In this document: positions 8,248-17,400 of the stretch, in pieces
Layout of the letters: every line of letters begins with the position of its first letter
Numbering within the stretch: the stretch's first letter is position 1
Source: Spirosoma sp. KUDC1026
GTDB lineage: Bacteria > Bacteroidota > Bacteroidia > Cytophagales > Spirosomataceae
DNA length: 64,000 nucleotides
Direction of reading: 5' to 3'
Assembly (NCBI RefSeq): GCF_013375035.1
Contig: NZ_CP056032.1
Span: 4,586,001-4,650,000, forward strand
Program-made: the position numbers and the translations under genes
The notes under the pieces: generated by a model
The model's database searches: none
Told to the model about the DNA's origin: nothing
What the model saw: the letters and a program-made list of their open reading frames with translations, nothing else

Positions 8248-9315
8248 CTACAGAGCCTTATTAATCGTTTCATGGGTTTCTTCCAGATCGTTGCCTTCCG
8301 GCTCGGGCGTTTCGACCGCTGCTGTACGCTCCGTGTACTCGAACGTAACAAGAATAGGAAAATGGTCAGAACCACAGTTGGGCAATCGGCGCATTGACTG
8401 CAGCTGAAAATGCTCGGACACGAACACATGATCCAGGGGCCAGCGCAGAAAAAAGTATTTAGCGTGAAAGGTACTGAAGAGGCCCCGGCCAATACGCGGA
8501 TCAAGCAGGCCACTAACCCGCTGAAACAGGCGGGTTGAGTGCGACCAGGCCACGTCGTTCAGATCACCGGCCACAATCGTTGGCTCGTCCATCTTTCGGG
8601 CTTCTTTACCAACCAGGAGCAATTCAGCGTCCCGTTCCGTGGAGCGGTAGTGCTCCGTGGGGGTAGGCGGCATAGGGTGCAGCCCATAGAAACGGAAGCG
8701 CTGCCCTGACCTCAATCGGATGCAGGCCCGGATGGAGGGAATATCGGCCTGTACCAAATACCGAATTTCTTCATCTTCGAGCGGGAGCCGGGAGTAAAAC
8801 AGCAGTCCGTAGGTATTATCCAATGGCTCAAGCAGGCGATAGGGGTACGTCTCCTCCAGCGGTTCCATTGCTTCACGCCAGACTTCATTGGTCTCCAGCA
8901 TCAGCACCAAGTCGGGCTGGTGTTTATTGACAAGCTTCAATACATCCGGGGTATGGGTATTCTCCATGTACACATTAGCCACCATCAATCGGAAGGTATT
9001 TTTTCTGGTTTCGCCCTGATCCGCCAGTTTCGGCGCGGCTTTAACAGCCTTTTGATGTATCGGAGTATACGGATATATCAGCCAGGCCTGGTAGCCGAAC
9101 GCAGCCAGCAGGCCAACGGGGGCCAGCCAAAGTGGCCACTCGGCGGGCAGTCCGATGAACAGCCAGCCTGTCAGGCCAGCAACGGTCAGCATGGTTAGCT
9201 GCAAATGTGGAAAGTCCCATATTCTGACCCACCAGTAGTCGATACGTAGCAGATTAATAAAAGAAGCAATAACAACGATAATCGAGTAAATCAGCAAAAT
9301 GGTGGCCGGCGTCAT
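8248..9315 (-). CDS. Membrane-anchored endonuclease/exonuclease/phosphatase family protein
   Basis: 355 residues. Three hydrophobic helices in the first 90 residues (TILLIYSIIVVIASFINLL; LQLTMLTVAGLTGWLFIGL; WLAPVGLLAAFGYQAWLIY) then an EEP domain: VANVYMENT, the metal-binding glutamate in VLMLETNEVW, FYGLHPMPP, VAGDLNDVAWS and the terminal GSDHFPILVTFEY. The fold cleaves phosphodiesters in nucleic acids, sphingomyelin or phosphoinositides; the substrate cannot be told here. The catalytic domain follows three spans, so it should face the periplasm. Monocistronic by position. Confidence 0.85.
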   Translation of the reverse strand: MTPATILLIYSIIVVIASFINLLRIDYWWVRIWDFPHLQLTMLTVAGLTGWLFIGLPAEWPLWLAPVGLLAAFGYQAWLIYPYTPIHQKAVKAAPKLADQGETRKNTFRLMVANVYMENTHTPDVLKLVNKHQPDLVLMLETNEVWREAMEPLEETYPYRLLEPLDNTYGLLFYSRLPLEDEEIRYLVQADIPSIRACIRLRSGQRFRFYGLHPMPPTPTEHYRSTERDAELLLVGKEARKMDEPTIVAGDLNDVAWSHSTRLFQRVSGLLDPRIGRGLFSTFHAKYFFLRWPLDHVFVSEHFQLQSMRRLPNCGSDHFPILVTFEYTERTAAVETPEPEGNDLEETHETINKAL

Positions 9316-9595
9316 TTATAAAAATTTGTGGCAGGAACGGAATTGACAACTTTTTCTTAACCAATCGCACCAATAGTTAGTTAATCAAATACAGTAAGCC
9401 AGTTGCTTTTTTATCGGAAGCCGGGGAAAAGGTGGACGCCCTTGGGGAAAAAAATCCTCAAATGTTAATCTGCTCCATAGCCTGAAAAAATAAATTTATA
9501 AGCTGATAAACAGCTGGTTATAAAGTTTAATTGATTGTGGTACGGAATTTTCACAGTCGAAACCGAATTTGATCACTCACTAAATTTAAGAAACC

Positions 9596-9844
9596 ATGAA
9601 ATCACTACCCGGAATCTTAGTCGGACTTGCTGTTGGCGCTGTTGTTGGTGTTTTACTAGCTCCATCGAGCGGAAAAAAAACCCGCAAACGCCTTTCGTCG
9701 GAAACAGATTCGTTCTTCAAAGACTTGCAGGACCAGCTTCAGTCGGGCCTCGACAGCATCAAGAATCAATACACGGATTACGTCGATGCGGCCGGTTCAA
9801 AAGCTGATGATCTGATCAGCCAGGCGAAAAAGAAAATAAACTAG
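9596..9844 (+). CDS. YtxH domain-containing protein
   Basis: 82 residues. An N-terminal glycine/valine-rich helix (GILVGLAVGAVVGVLLAPSSGKKTRKRL) carries the typical YtxH signature of a membrane-seeking helix followed by LLAP.SG.KTR, then an amphipathic helical tail. Family role: general stress or envelope-associated, mechanism unknown. The next gene is a longer paralogue 33 bases downstream, so they probably form one unit. Confidence 0.85.
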   Translation: MKSLPGILVGLAVGAVVGVLLAPSSGKKTRKRLSSETDSFFKDLQDQLQSGLDSIKNQYTDYVDAAGSKADDLISQAKKKIN

Positions 9845-9877
9845 TCATTCACCAATTATCCCAAAACACTCCTACTG

Positions 9878-10291
9878 ATGAGAAGTACAAGAGATTTTCT
9901 GACAGGTATCATTACCGGCGTTGTTATTGGTCTTCTAACTGCCCCGCGCAGTGGTAAAGAGACCCGCGAAAAACTGAAGGAAGAAGCTAACAAGCGCAGC
10001 GGAGACCTGAAAGATCAATGGGAAAAAGGGGTAGCTCAGGCAAAAGAAGGCTACGAGCAGGCTAAAACGCAGGTCAATCAGTACGCTGATAAAGCCAAAG
10101 AACAAGCTAGCCAGTATGCTGACAAAGCAAAAGAGCAATATGGCCAGTTGAAAGATCAGGCTACCACGGCCTACAACAACGCGGTAGCTCAGAAAGACGA
10201 TGCAAAAAGCGAATACAACGCGAAAGTGGATGAACTGGCAAACGATGCTAAGTCTGGAGTTGATGAATCCAGAGACGCACTGAAAGCATAA
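9878..10291 (+). CDS. YtxH domain-containing protein with long helical repeat tail
   Basis: 137 residues. YtxH N-terminus (DFLTGIITGVVIGLLTAPRSGKETREKLKEE) followed by a charged coiled-coil-like tail with repeats of about 11 residues (QYADKAKEQ, SQYADKAKEQ, YGQLKDQ), resembling LEA-type or apolipoprotein-type amphipathic helices. This suggests a membrane-anchored desiccation/osmotic stress protein (inference). It follows the shorter YtxH gene in the same direction. Confidence 0.85.
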   Translation: MRSTRDFLTGIITGVVIGLLTAPRSGKETREKLKEEANKRSGDLKDQWEKGVAQAKEGYEQAKTQVNQYADKAKEQASQYADKAKEQYGQLKDQATTAYNNAVAQKDDAKSEYNAKVDELANDAKSGVDESRDALKA

Positions 10292-10329
10292 GTTGATCAG
10301 TAGAGTATTAGCCTCTACTGTTCCTATAC

Positions 10330-10376
10330 AAAAGAAGGGAGCTCACTTGCGATCTGCAGGCGGGCTCCCTTCTTTT
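10330..10376 (+). terminator. Terminator after the YtxH pair
   Basis: Arms AAAAGAAGGGAGC (10330-10342) and GCTCCCTTCTTTT (10364-10376) around a 21-base loop; ends in a T run. Confidence 0.75.
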
Positions 10377-10420
10377 GTGCGCTTGACACCCGTAAATAGA
10401 TCATGTTTCGATTCCGCGTT

Positions 10421-10428
10421 TATCTTTG
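10421..10428 (+). promoter_or_regulatory. Candidate -7 box of the PIG-L deacetylase gene
   Basis: TATCTTTG exactly fits TAnnTTTG and lies 31 bases before the GTG at 10459. It covers the alternative TTG start at 10426, which argues for the GTG start. Confidence 0.45.
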
Positions 10429-10458
10429 CTGAAGGTGATCTCTCTAACGCTCTTATCC

Positions 10459-12975
10459 GTGCGCTTTCCAACTCGACTTCTACTGCTCCTGCTTGCCTAT
10501 TATTTTCCCCTTTCGGCCTGGGCGCAGGTACCTTATGGACCCATCAAGACCGCTTCTACCGGCGACATTCTCCTCAATTTGAAAAAGCTCGACGTACTGG
10601 GTTCGGTACTATACCTGGCCGCTCACCCTGATGACGAGAACACGCTGCTGCTGGCCTACATGGCCAAAGATAAACTGGTGCGGACGGCCTACATGGCACT
10701 GACCAGGGGTGATGGCGGTCAAAACCTCATTGGCCCCGAACAGGGTGAATACATTGGCGTAATCCGGACCCAGGAGTTATTGGCCGCCCGACGGGTCGAT
10801 GGGCCCGATCAGTTCTTCAGCCGGGCCTATGATTTCGGTTTCTCTAAATCGACCGACGAAGCCGTACGTACCTGGGGGCAGGATAAAGTCCTCGCCGACG
10901 TTGTCTGGATCATCCGCAAGTTCCGTCCTGATGTCATCATCACTCGTTTTCCGCCCGATGCCCGCGCTGGTCACGGCCACCACAGCGCATCGGCTTATCT
11001 GGGCGAAGAAGCGTTCAAAATCTCGAACGACCCGGCGAAGTTTCCGGAGCAGCTAGCCTATGTAAAACCCTGGCAGGCAAAACGGATTTTCTGGAACGCC
11101 TTTATTCCGGGGGCCTTTTTAAGCAATAAAAAACCCGACGAAAAAGGCGATATAGTTGGCATTGAAACGGGCGTGTTTAACCCCGAACTGGGTCGCTCCT
11201 ACGGTGAAATTGCCGCCGAGAGCCGCAGCCAGCACAAGAGCCAGGGCTTTGGTGCCCCCGCCAACCGGGCCGCCAAGATTGATTACCTGGTGCTGAAAAA
11301 CGGTGATCCCGTCAGCAAGAATCCGTTTGAAGGTATTGACATGACCTGGAAACGCGTGCCGGGCAGTGAGGCCGTTCAGGCGCTGGTCAGTCAGGCTATT
11401 ACTACCTTTAAACCAGCCCAGCCGTCGGCCTCCGTACCTACGCTGGTTAAGCTGTATCAGGCACTTGGCAAGCTGGACACGACGAATATTTATGTTAAGG
11501 CGAAGCGTCAGGAAGTGCAAACGCTGATGCAGCAGTGCCTGGGTCTCTGGTTTGAGTCGAACCCAGCAGACTATGCCGCGACACCCGGCTCAACCGTCAA
11601 CGTAACGACGAACGTTGTCAGCCGCACCGACGTACCGATAAAACTCACACAGGTACGTTACTCGACCGGCAAAGATACGACGATGAATCTGGCGCTGAAA
11701 CCCAACGATGTCGTGCTGCTGCCGACGACACTGACAATCCCCAAAAATCAGAAGATTTCGCAGCCCTACTGGCTCGAAAAACCGCTCGAAAAAGGACTGT
11801 TTCAAGTGGACAACCAGCAACTCATTGGCTTGCCGGAAAACCCTCCCGCAGTGAGCGCCAGCTATACCTTCGAGATCGACGGGCAGTCGTTTACGTACAC
11901 CCGACCCGTCATCTACAAGTCAACCGACGCGGTTGACGGAGAGATTTACCGGCCGTTCATCATTCAGCCGGACGTAACGGCAAACCTCACAGAGCGCGTT
12001 TTCACGTTTGCCGACAATGCCCCCAAAACAGCTACGGTTGTGCTGCAGGCGGGACGTAATACCGTATCGGGCTCCCTCAAACTCAATGCTCCGGCTGGCT
12101 GGCGCATTACCCCCGCAACCCAGTCGTTTGACCTGAAAAACAAAGGCGATGAGCAACGGCTGTCCTTTACAATAACCCCTACTGCTCAGGCTACCAACGG
12201 TAGTTTGCAGGCCGTAATGACTACCGGAGCCGGTACGTTCACGACGGGACTGCGGTTTGTGGCGTACAAGCATATTCCAACGCAAACCCTCTTCCCACCC
12301 GCCGAAGCCAAACTGGTAAAGCTGGATGTGAAGGTTACCGCGAAAAATATTGGCTACGTTACCGGCGCGGGTGATGAAATTCCGGCCGCCCTGGAGCAGA
12401 TGGGTTGCCGCGTCACGATCCTGGGCGCTGCTGAACTAAACGGTAACCTGACTGGCTACGATGCGATTGTGATGGGCGTTCGGGCGTACAATGTCAACCC
12501 GTCGCTAGCGCGCTACCAGCCTAAGCTGATGGAATACGTAAAAAACGGCGGTAACCTGATCGTGCAGTACGTAACCCCAGTCAACTCGTTCCTGCGCAAC
12601 GAAACGCCACTGCCCCCGCTTGGCCCCTATCCTTTTGCCATTAGCCGGGAGCGCGTAACGGAAGAAGATGCTCACATGACCTTTATCAATCCGCAACACC
12701 CCCTGCTGAACACGCCTAACAAGATCACCCAGAACGATTTCAACGGCTGGATTCAGGAGCGCGGTATTTATTTTGCCCAGGACTGGGACAAGCAGTACGA
12801 ACCTATTTTCTCGGCCCACGACCAGAACGAAGCCGCCAAGGAGGGTAGTCTGATCTACGCGAAATACGGCAAAGGCCACTACATGTACACTGGCCTGGTG
12901 TTCTTCCGCGAGCTCCCCGCTGGCGTGCCGGGCGCGTATCGGCTGTTTGCCAATATGCTGTCGGCTGGTAAGTAG
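10459..12975 (+). CDS. Secreted PIG-L family deacetylase (LmbE-like)
   Basis: About 838 residues from a GTG start that opens a clean signal peptide (MRFPTRLLLLLLAYYFPLSAWAQ). A LmbE/PIG-L zinc deacetylase domain follows, with HPDDE at about residues 56-60, the TRGDGGQN loop, and the HGHHSAS segment that supplies the remaining metal ligands. The C-terminal half has beta-sandwich regions (NPCBM/NEW2-like stretches around APAGWRI..PATQSFDL) and a glutamine-amidotransferase-like end (YDAIVMGVRAYN...). Family members remove acetyl groups from N-acetylglucosaminyl compounds; a periplasmic or surface glycan is likely here. No partner gene adjoins it. Confidence 0.85.
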   Translation: MRFPTRLLLLLLAYYFPLSAWAQVPYGPIKTASTGDILLNLKKLDVLGSVLYLAAHPDDENTLLLAYMAKDKLVRTAYMALTRGDGGQNLIGPEQGEYIGVIRTQELLAARRVDGPDQFFSRAYDFGFSKSTDEAVRTWGQDKVLADVVWIIRKFRPDVIITRFPPDARAGHGHHSASAYLGEEAFKISNDPAKFPEQLAYVKPWQAKRIFWNAFIPGAFLSNKKPDEKGDIVGIETGVFNPELGRSYGEIAAESRSQHKSQGFGAPANRAAKIDYLVLKNGDPVSKNPFEGIDMTWKRVPGSEAVQALVSQAITTFKPAQPSASVPTLVKLYQALGKLDTTNIYVKAKRQEVQTLMQQCLGLWFESNPADYAATPGSTVNVTTNVVSRTDVPIKLTQVRYSTGKDTTMNLALKPNDVVLLPTTLTIPKNQKISQPYWLEKPLEKGLFQVDNQQLIGLPENPPAVSASYTFEIDGQSFTYTRPVIYKSTDAVDGEIYRPFIIQPDVTANLTERVFTFADNAPKTATVVLQAGRNTVSGSLKLNAPAGWRITPATQSFDLKNKGDEQRLSFTITPTAQATNGSLQAVMTTGAGTFTTGLRFVAYKHIPTQTLFPPAEAKLVKLDVKVTAKNIGYVTGAGDEIPAALEQMGCRVTILGAAELNGNLTGYDAIVMGVRAYNVNPSLARYQPKLMEYVKNGGNLIVQYVTPVNSFLRNETPLPPLGPYPFAISRERVTEEDAHMTFINPQHPLLNTPNKITQNDFNGWIQERGIYFAQDWDKQYEPIFSAHDQNEAAKEGSLIYAKYGKGHYMYTGLVFFRELPAGVPGAYRLFANMLSAGK

Positions 12976-12988
12976 TACAGAGTTTTGA

Positions 12989-13086
12989 CAGAAGAGTAAA
13001 GACGAGAGGAGAAAGACTATTGGTACATTTTCTTTCGTCTTGAGTCTTTACTCGTTTGTCTTTTTTCTTACGTCTTTGCTCTTCTG
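12989..13086. repeat. Low-complexity inverted repeat between genes
   Basis: Arms CAGAAGAGTAAAGACG (12989-13004) and CGTCTTTGCTCTTCTG (13071-13086) pair with one mismatch, and the inside holds further copies of the same AGTAAAGACGA-like word in both directions. It lies between two convergent genes and could act as a bidirectional terminator. Confidence 0.6.
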
Positions 13087-13096
13087 GCCAGACAAG

Positions 13097-13678
13097 TCAA
13101 TTCTGAGCCAGCTGGCGCAGGCGCAGGTGTTGCAGGAGCATGATGGTCTTACCATCCATAATTTCGCCGGTTTCGATCATCTGTACTGCCTTTGCCGTGG
13201 GAATTTCCAGAATATCGATTTCTTCTTCATCGATTCCCCCGCCGTTTAATCGCTCGGTATTGGCGGAATATTCGGCCAGGTAGAAGAACAGTTTTTCCGT
13301 CACCGAGCCGGGGCTCATGTAGGCTTCCATCACCTTCTCAATGGTCTGGATCCGGTAGCCGGTTTCTTCTTCGGTTTCGCGCCGGATGGCATCGTCCGGG
13401 TGCTCGTCGTCCAGCAGCCCCGCGCAGGTTTCGATCAGCATTCCTGATTCATTGCCGTTCACAAAGGTGGGCAGGCGAAACTGCCGCGTCAGGATCACCT
13501 GATCGGCTTCCGGGTTATGAAGTAAAATCGTGGCCCCGTTACCCCGATCATAGGCTTCCCGCTGCTGCGTTGTCCACACTCCGCTCTTATCTCGGTAGTT
13601 AAACGTAAAGCGTTTTAGTACGTACCAGTTGTCGGAGAGTAGCTTCTCTTCAGTTATTTGCACTCGCTCGTTTATCAT
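13097..13678 (-). CDS. nudK: NudK-type Nudix hydrolase (GDP-mannose pyrophosphatase-like)
   Basis: 193 residues from the ATG at 13678 (MINERVQITEEKLLSDNWYVL); an upstream in-frame start at 13717 would run into the divergent gene's control region. The Nudix box is seen in AGLLDDEHPDDAIRRETEEETGYRI (written here as a motif with RE..EE core), preceded by the ILTRQFRLPTFVNG segment and followed by YMSPGSVTEKLFFYLAEY, both typical of the NudK/ADP-sugar subgroup. Predicted to hydrolyse GDP-mannose to GMP and mannose-1-phosphate. It is divergent from a DeoR regulator, which may control it. Confidence 0.85.
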   Translation of the reverse strand: MINERVQITEEKLLSDNWYVLKRFTFNYRDKSGVWTTQQREAYDRGNGATILLHNPEADQVILTRQFRLPTFVNGNESGMLIETCAGLLDDEHPDDAIRRETEEETGYRIQTIEKVMEAYMSPGSVTEKLFFYLAEYSANTERLNGGGIDEEEIDILEIPTAKAVQMIETGEIMDGKTIMLLQHLRLRQLAQN

Positions 13679-13697
13679 TTTGTTTAATTTTGTTATT

Positions 13698-13719
13698 TTT
13701 TGATCATTTTTGTTCAAAA
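13698..13719. promoter_or_regulatory. Candidate DeoR-type operator in the nudK/deoR divergent region
   Basis: Arms TTTTGA (13698-13703) and TCAAAA (13714-13719) form a short AT-rich palindrome between the two divergent starts (13678 and 13733). DeoR-family regulators often bind such sites and repress themselves. Inference from position and symmetry only. Confidence 0.35.
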
Positions 13720-13732
13720 CAACTCAGTTATC

Positions 13733-14485
13733 ATGAATTTTCAAGCCCGGAAACGATTAATTGTGCAAACGGTCGAGGAACGGGGGACGGTCGACATTCG
13801 CGAACTGGCTGATTTGCTCCAGACTTCTGAGATGACGGTTCGGCGCGATCTGGTTCAGTTAGCGGCTTCGGGCCTGATTTACCGGACGCGGGGCGGGGCC
13901 ATGAAGGTGAGCCTGGCGACCGATACGCACCGGTTTGCCAACAAATCAGCGGTCAATGCAGAGCAGAAAGATTATATCTGTCAACTAGCCGCGCAGGAGA
14001 TTCAGGAGGGCGAGGTGATTTTCATGGATTGCGGCAGTACAGTGGTTCGGCTGTGCCCCTTCATTAAAAACAAACGGATTACGGTTATCACCAACTCGCT
14101 GCCTATCGTAGCGGAATTACTCGACTCAGAGGTTAAGGTTAATCTAGTCGGTGGTGAAGTTGATAAAGACCGGCAGGCTATTCATGGCGCGGTAGCCGAG
14201 GAGCACGTCGCCCGCTACCACGCCAACCGGGCGTTCGTTGGTGTAGACGGCATTTCCCTTAAAAATGGTCTGAGTGCGGGCAGCGAAAAGGAAGCCAGCA
14301 TCACGACCGCTATCCAGCGGCAGGCACAGAAAACCTATTTGCTTTGCGACTCTTCGAAGCTGGAAACGGATAAATACCTCTATTTTGCGCCCCTGAGTCT
14401 GTTCGATGTCCTGATTACGGACCAGCAAGCCCCCGCTGACGTGGTAGCGGCTTACCGACAGGCGGGTATTACGTTGATTAATTAA
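13733..14485 (+). CDS. DeoR/GlpR family transcriptional regulator
   Basis: 250 residues from the ATG at 13733 (MNFQARKRLIVQTVEERG). N-terminal DeoR helix-turn-helix (TVDIRELADLLQTSEMTVRRDLVQLAASGLIYRTRGGA) then the DeoRC sensor domain with the sugar-phosphate-binding pattern (VIFMDCGSTV, ITVITNSLPIVAEL, LVGGEVD, AFVGVDGISLKNGLS, YLLCDSSKL). Usually senses a phosphorylated sugar. It is only two bases upstream of the hyuA-hyuB fusion gene, so it probably regulates that gene, which would be an unusual target for a DeoR protein. Alternatively it regulates nudK. Confidence 0.88.
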   Translation: MNFQARKRLIVQTVEERGTVDIRELADLLQTSEMTVRRDLVQLAASGLIYRTRGGAMKVSLATDTHRFANKSAVNAEQKDYICQLAAQEIQEGEVIFMDCGSTVVRLCPFIKNKRITVITNSLPIVAELLDSEVKVNLVGGEVDKDRQAIHGAVAEEHVARYHANRAFVGVDGISLKNGLSAGSEKEASITTAIQRQAQKTYLLCDSSKLETDKYLYFAPLSLFDVLITDQQAPADVVAAYRQAGITLIN

Positions 14486-14487
14486 GC

Positions 14488-17400
14488 ATGTGGCAAATCT
14501 GGATTGATACCGGTGGTACGTTCACGGACGGCATCGCCCGCGACCCGTCAGGAACAATACACCGAACCAAAGTTCTGAGCAGCAGTCGGCTGCGGGGGCA
14601 ATTAATACGTGGCAAAGTAAACGCATCCTGGCTAACGTCTCCCCTATTTGACGGCTACCAGCTACGGATCATCGAAACCGGCCAGACGCACGTTATTCAG
14701 TCCCTGCAGGTTGATGGTACACTGGTTTGCGAGCCGCCATTACGCCCGGAAGACTCAGTCCAGACGTACACCGTCGACGTTTTCACCGGCGAGGAAGCTC
14801 CCGTTTTGGCGGCCCGACTTCTGACGCAGACGCCACTGAGCCAGCCTTTCCCCAGGCTGGAAATGCGGCTGGGCACCACCAAAGGCACCAACGCCCTGCT
14901 CGAACGGAAAGGTGGTCGGGTAGCGCTCCTCGTAACAAAAGGATTTAAGGACTTACTCGTCATCGGCACCCAGCAACGTCCGAACCTGTTCCAGTTGGCC
15001 ATCCCTCCCGCTGAACTGCTGTACGACAGCGTACTGGAAGTAGACGAACGCGTTGCTGCCGACGGCGAGATCATTACGCCATTGACCGAGTCTGGTATGA
15101 CAGCCCTGATCGATCAGCTTCGGCAGCAGCAACCCGACGCCGTGGCGATCTCGCTCCTGAACAGCTACCGCAACCCTGCTCACGAACAACAGCTCCAGAC
15201 GGCCTTACTCAATGCGGGGTTTCCGCTCGTGACCTGCTCGACGGCAATCTCAACGACGCCCGGTTACGTAGCGCGGACGCAGACAACCGTGGTGGACGCG
15301 TACCTGACCCCGGTTCTGCGCGACTACCTGACAAATGTTCAAGAGCAGTTGAATCACCAGTCGGTTCGGGTAATGACCAGCGCGGGGGGCCTCGTCCGGG
15401 GCGATCTGTTTCAACCGAAAGATAGTCTGCTCAGCGGACCAGCGGGGGGTGTTATTGGCTCCAGCTACGTAGCGAACGCACACGAAACCAGTGAGCAGAC
15501 GGGCGTGCTAACCCTCGACATGGGCGGTACCAGCACCGACGTAGCGCGCATCGACGGTCAGCCCGATTACCGCTTTTCGACCCAGATTGGGCCGTTTGAT
15601 CTGCAACTCCCGTCGCTGTCCATTGAAACCGTAGCGGCCGGTGGCGGCTCGGTTTGCTGGTTCGACGGCAGCGGTACCACCTTCGGGCAGTTACGCGTTG
15701 GGCCGCAGAGCGCCGGAGCCAGCCCAGGTCCCGCCTGTTACGGAGCTACTCAGCCGGGACAGACGCCGTTGCTGACCATTACCGATGTCAATCTGCTGCT
15801 TGGTAAACTCCATCCCAGCCAGTTCGGGATACCAGTATTTCCCGAAAAAGCGCAGCAGGCATTGCAGGGAATTATTGATCAGATTACCCGGCATAGTAAT
15901 GCAGCACCCAGTGGTGAAGTTCCTGGTGCGCTTGAACTCCTGCGAGGTTTCGAACGCATCGCCAACGAAACGATGGCCGCGGCCATTCGGACGATCTCCG
16001 TAGCGCGGGGATTCGATCCCAAAACGTACAGCCTACTGGTCTTCGGCGGGGCGGGTGGCCTGCACGGTTGCGCCATCGCCCAACTGCTGGGCATAGAGCG
16101 GATCGTACTTCCCTTCGACGGTGGTTTGCTCAGCGCCTATGGCATTGGTCAGGCCCAGATCGAGCGACTGGCGACACAGTCTGTCCTGAAACCGCTGGCC
16201 GGGGTCAGCGCCGATCTGAGTCGTATTGGCGAAACGTTAGCCGAACAGGCCACCCGGCAACTCCGGCAGGAGATTCAGGACGACGTACCGATTCAGGTCA
16301 AATCGTCCGTGGCCTTTCTGCGTTTCAAGGGTCAGGAAGCCACGGTCGACGTGCCCATCAGCGCTAATCTGGCAGCTGATTTTCGGGATCGTTATCAGCA
16401 GCGTTACGGTCATATTCCCGAAAATCGGGCCATCGAATTGGAAAGCGTTCGGGTATTGGTCAGTACGGCCAGCGACGAGCAGCCCATCAGTACCCAGCCC
16501 GTCAGTCACCGCCATGCTGTACCGGCGTTTCAGGCGGGGGCTTACCCGGCTTACGACTGGACCCGGTTACAGGAGGGCGATACGTTCCGGGGGCCAGCTC
16601 TGTTGCTGAACACGACCTCGTCGGCCTTTATCGAACCCGGTTGGCGACTCGTCGTGCAGGCTAATAAAAACGCGCTGGTTGACTACATAGCCGACTACGA
16701 CGAACCGGACAAAGGAACGGCCAACGAGACAGGGACCAACACAAACGAAGTCGTTCAACTCGAACTCTTTACCCAGCGTTTCCGGGCCATTGCTGATGAA
16801 ATGGGTGCCCAACTACAGCGGACGGCCTTTTCGGTAAACGTCAAGGAGCGGCTCGATTTCTCCTGCGCGCTGCTCGACGCCAATGCCCGACTGGTCACCA
16901 ACGCCCCACACATCCCGGTGCACCTGGGTAGTCTGGGCGTCTGCGCCCGGCTGTGTCTCGACAAGCTCCCGCTTGGCCCCGGCGATGTGCTCATCACGAA
17001 CCACCCCAAATACGGCGGCTCGCACCTGCCCGACGTTACGCTGCTGCAGGGCGTTTTCACCGACAACAGCGAGTTGATTGGCTACGTCATCAACCGGGCG
17101 CACCACGCCGAGATTGGCGGCAAAGTCCCCGGCTCGATGCCGCCCGACGCGACATCACTGCTCGAAGAGGGCGTTGTTCTGGAACCTATGTATGTGGTCA
17201 AAAACGGACATTTTTTGTGGGAGGCCTCCGGTGAGGACACTGGCCTGGCAGAGCGCTTTACCAATGCCCCCTACCCGACCCGCTCCCTGGCCGAAAACCG
17301 CGCCGACATCGAAGCGGCCCTGGCCTCGTTACGGTCCGGAGAACTGGCGCTGCAGGAACTCGCCCGGCAGTACGGTCTGGCCACGGTTCAGCATTACATG

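Noticed and set aside
12505..12879. Antisense frames inside PIG-L and HyuA-HyuB genes
   Set aside because: GC-rich genes produce long antisense frames; they have no start context or family match.
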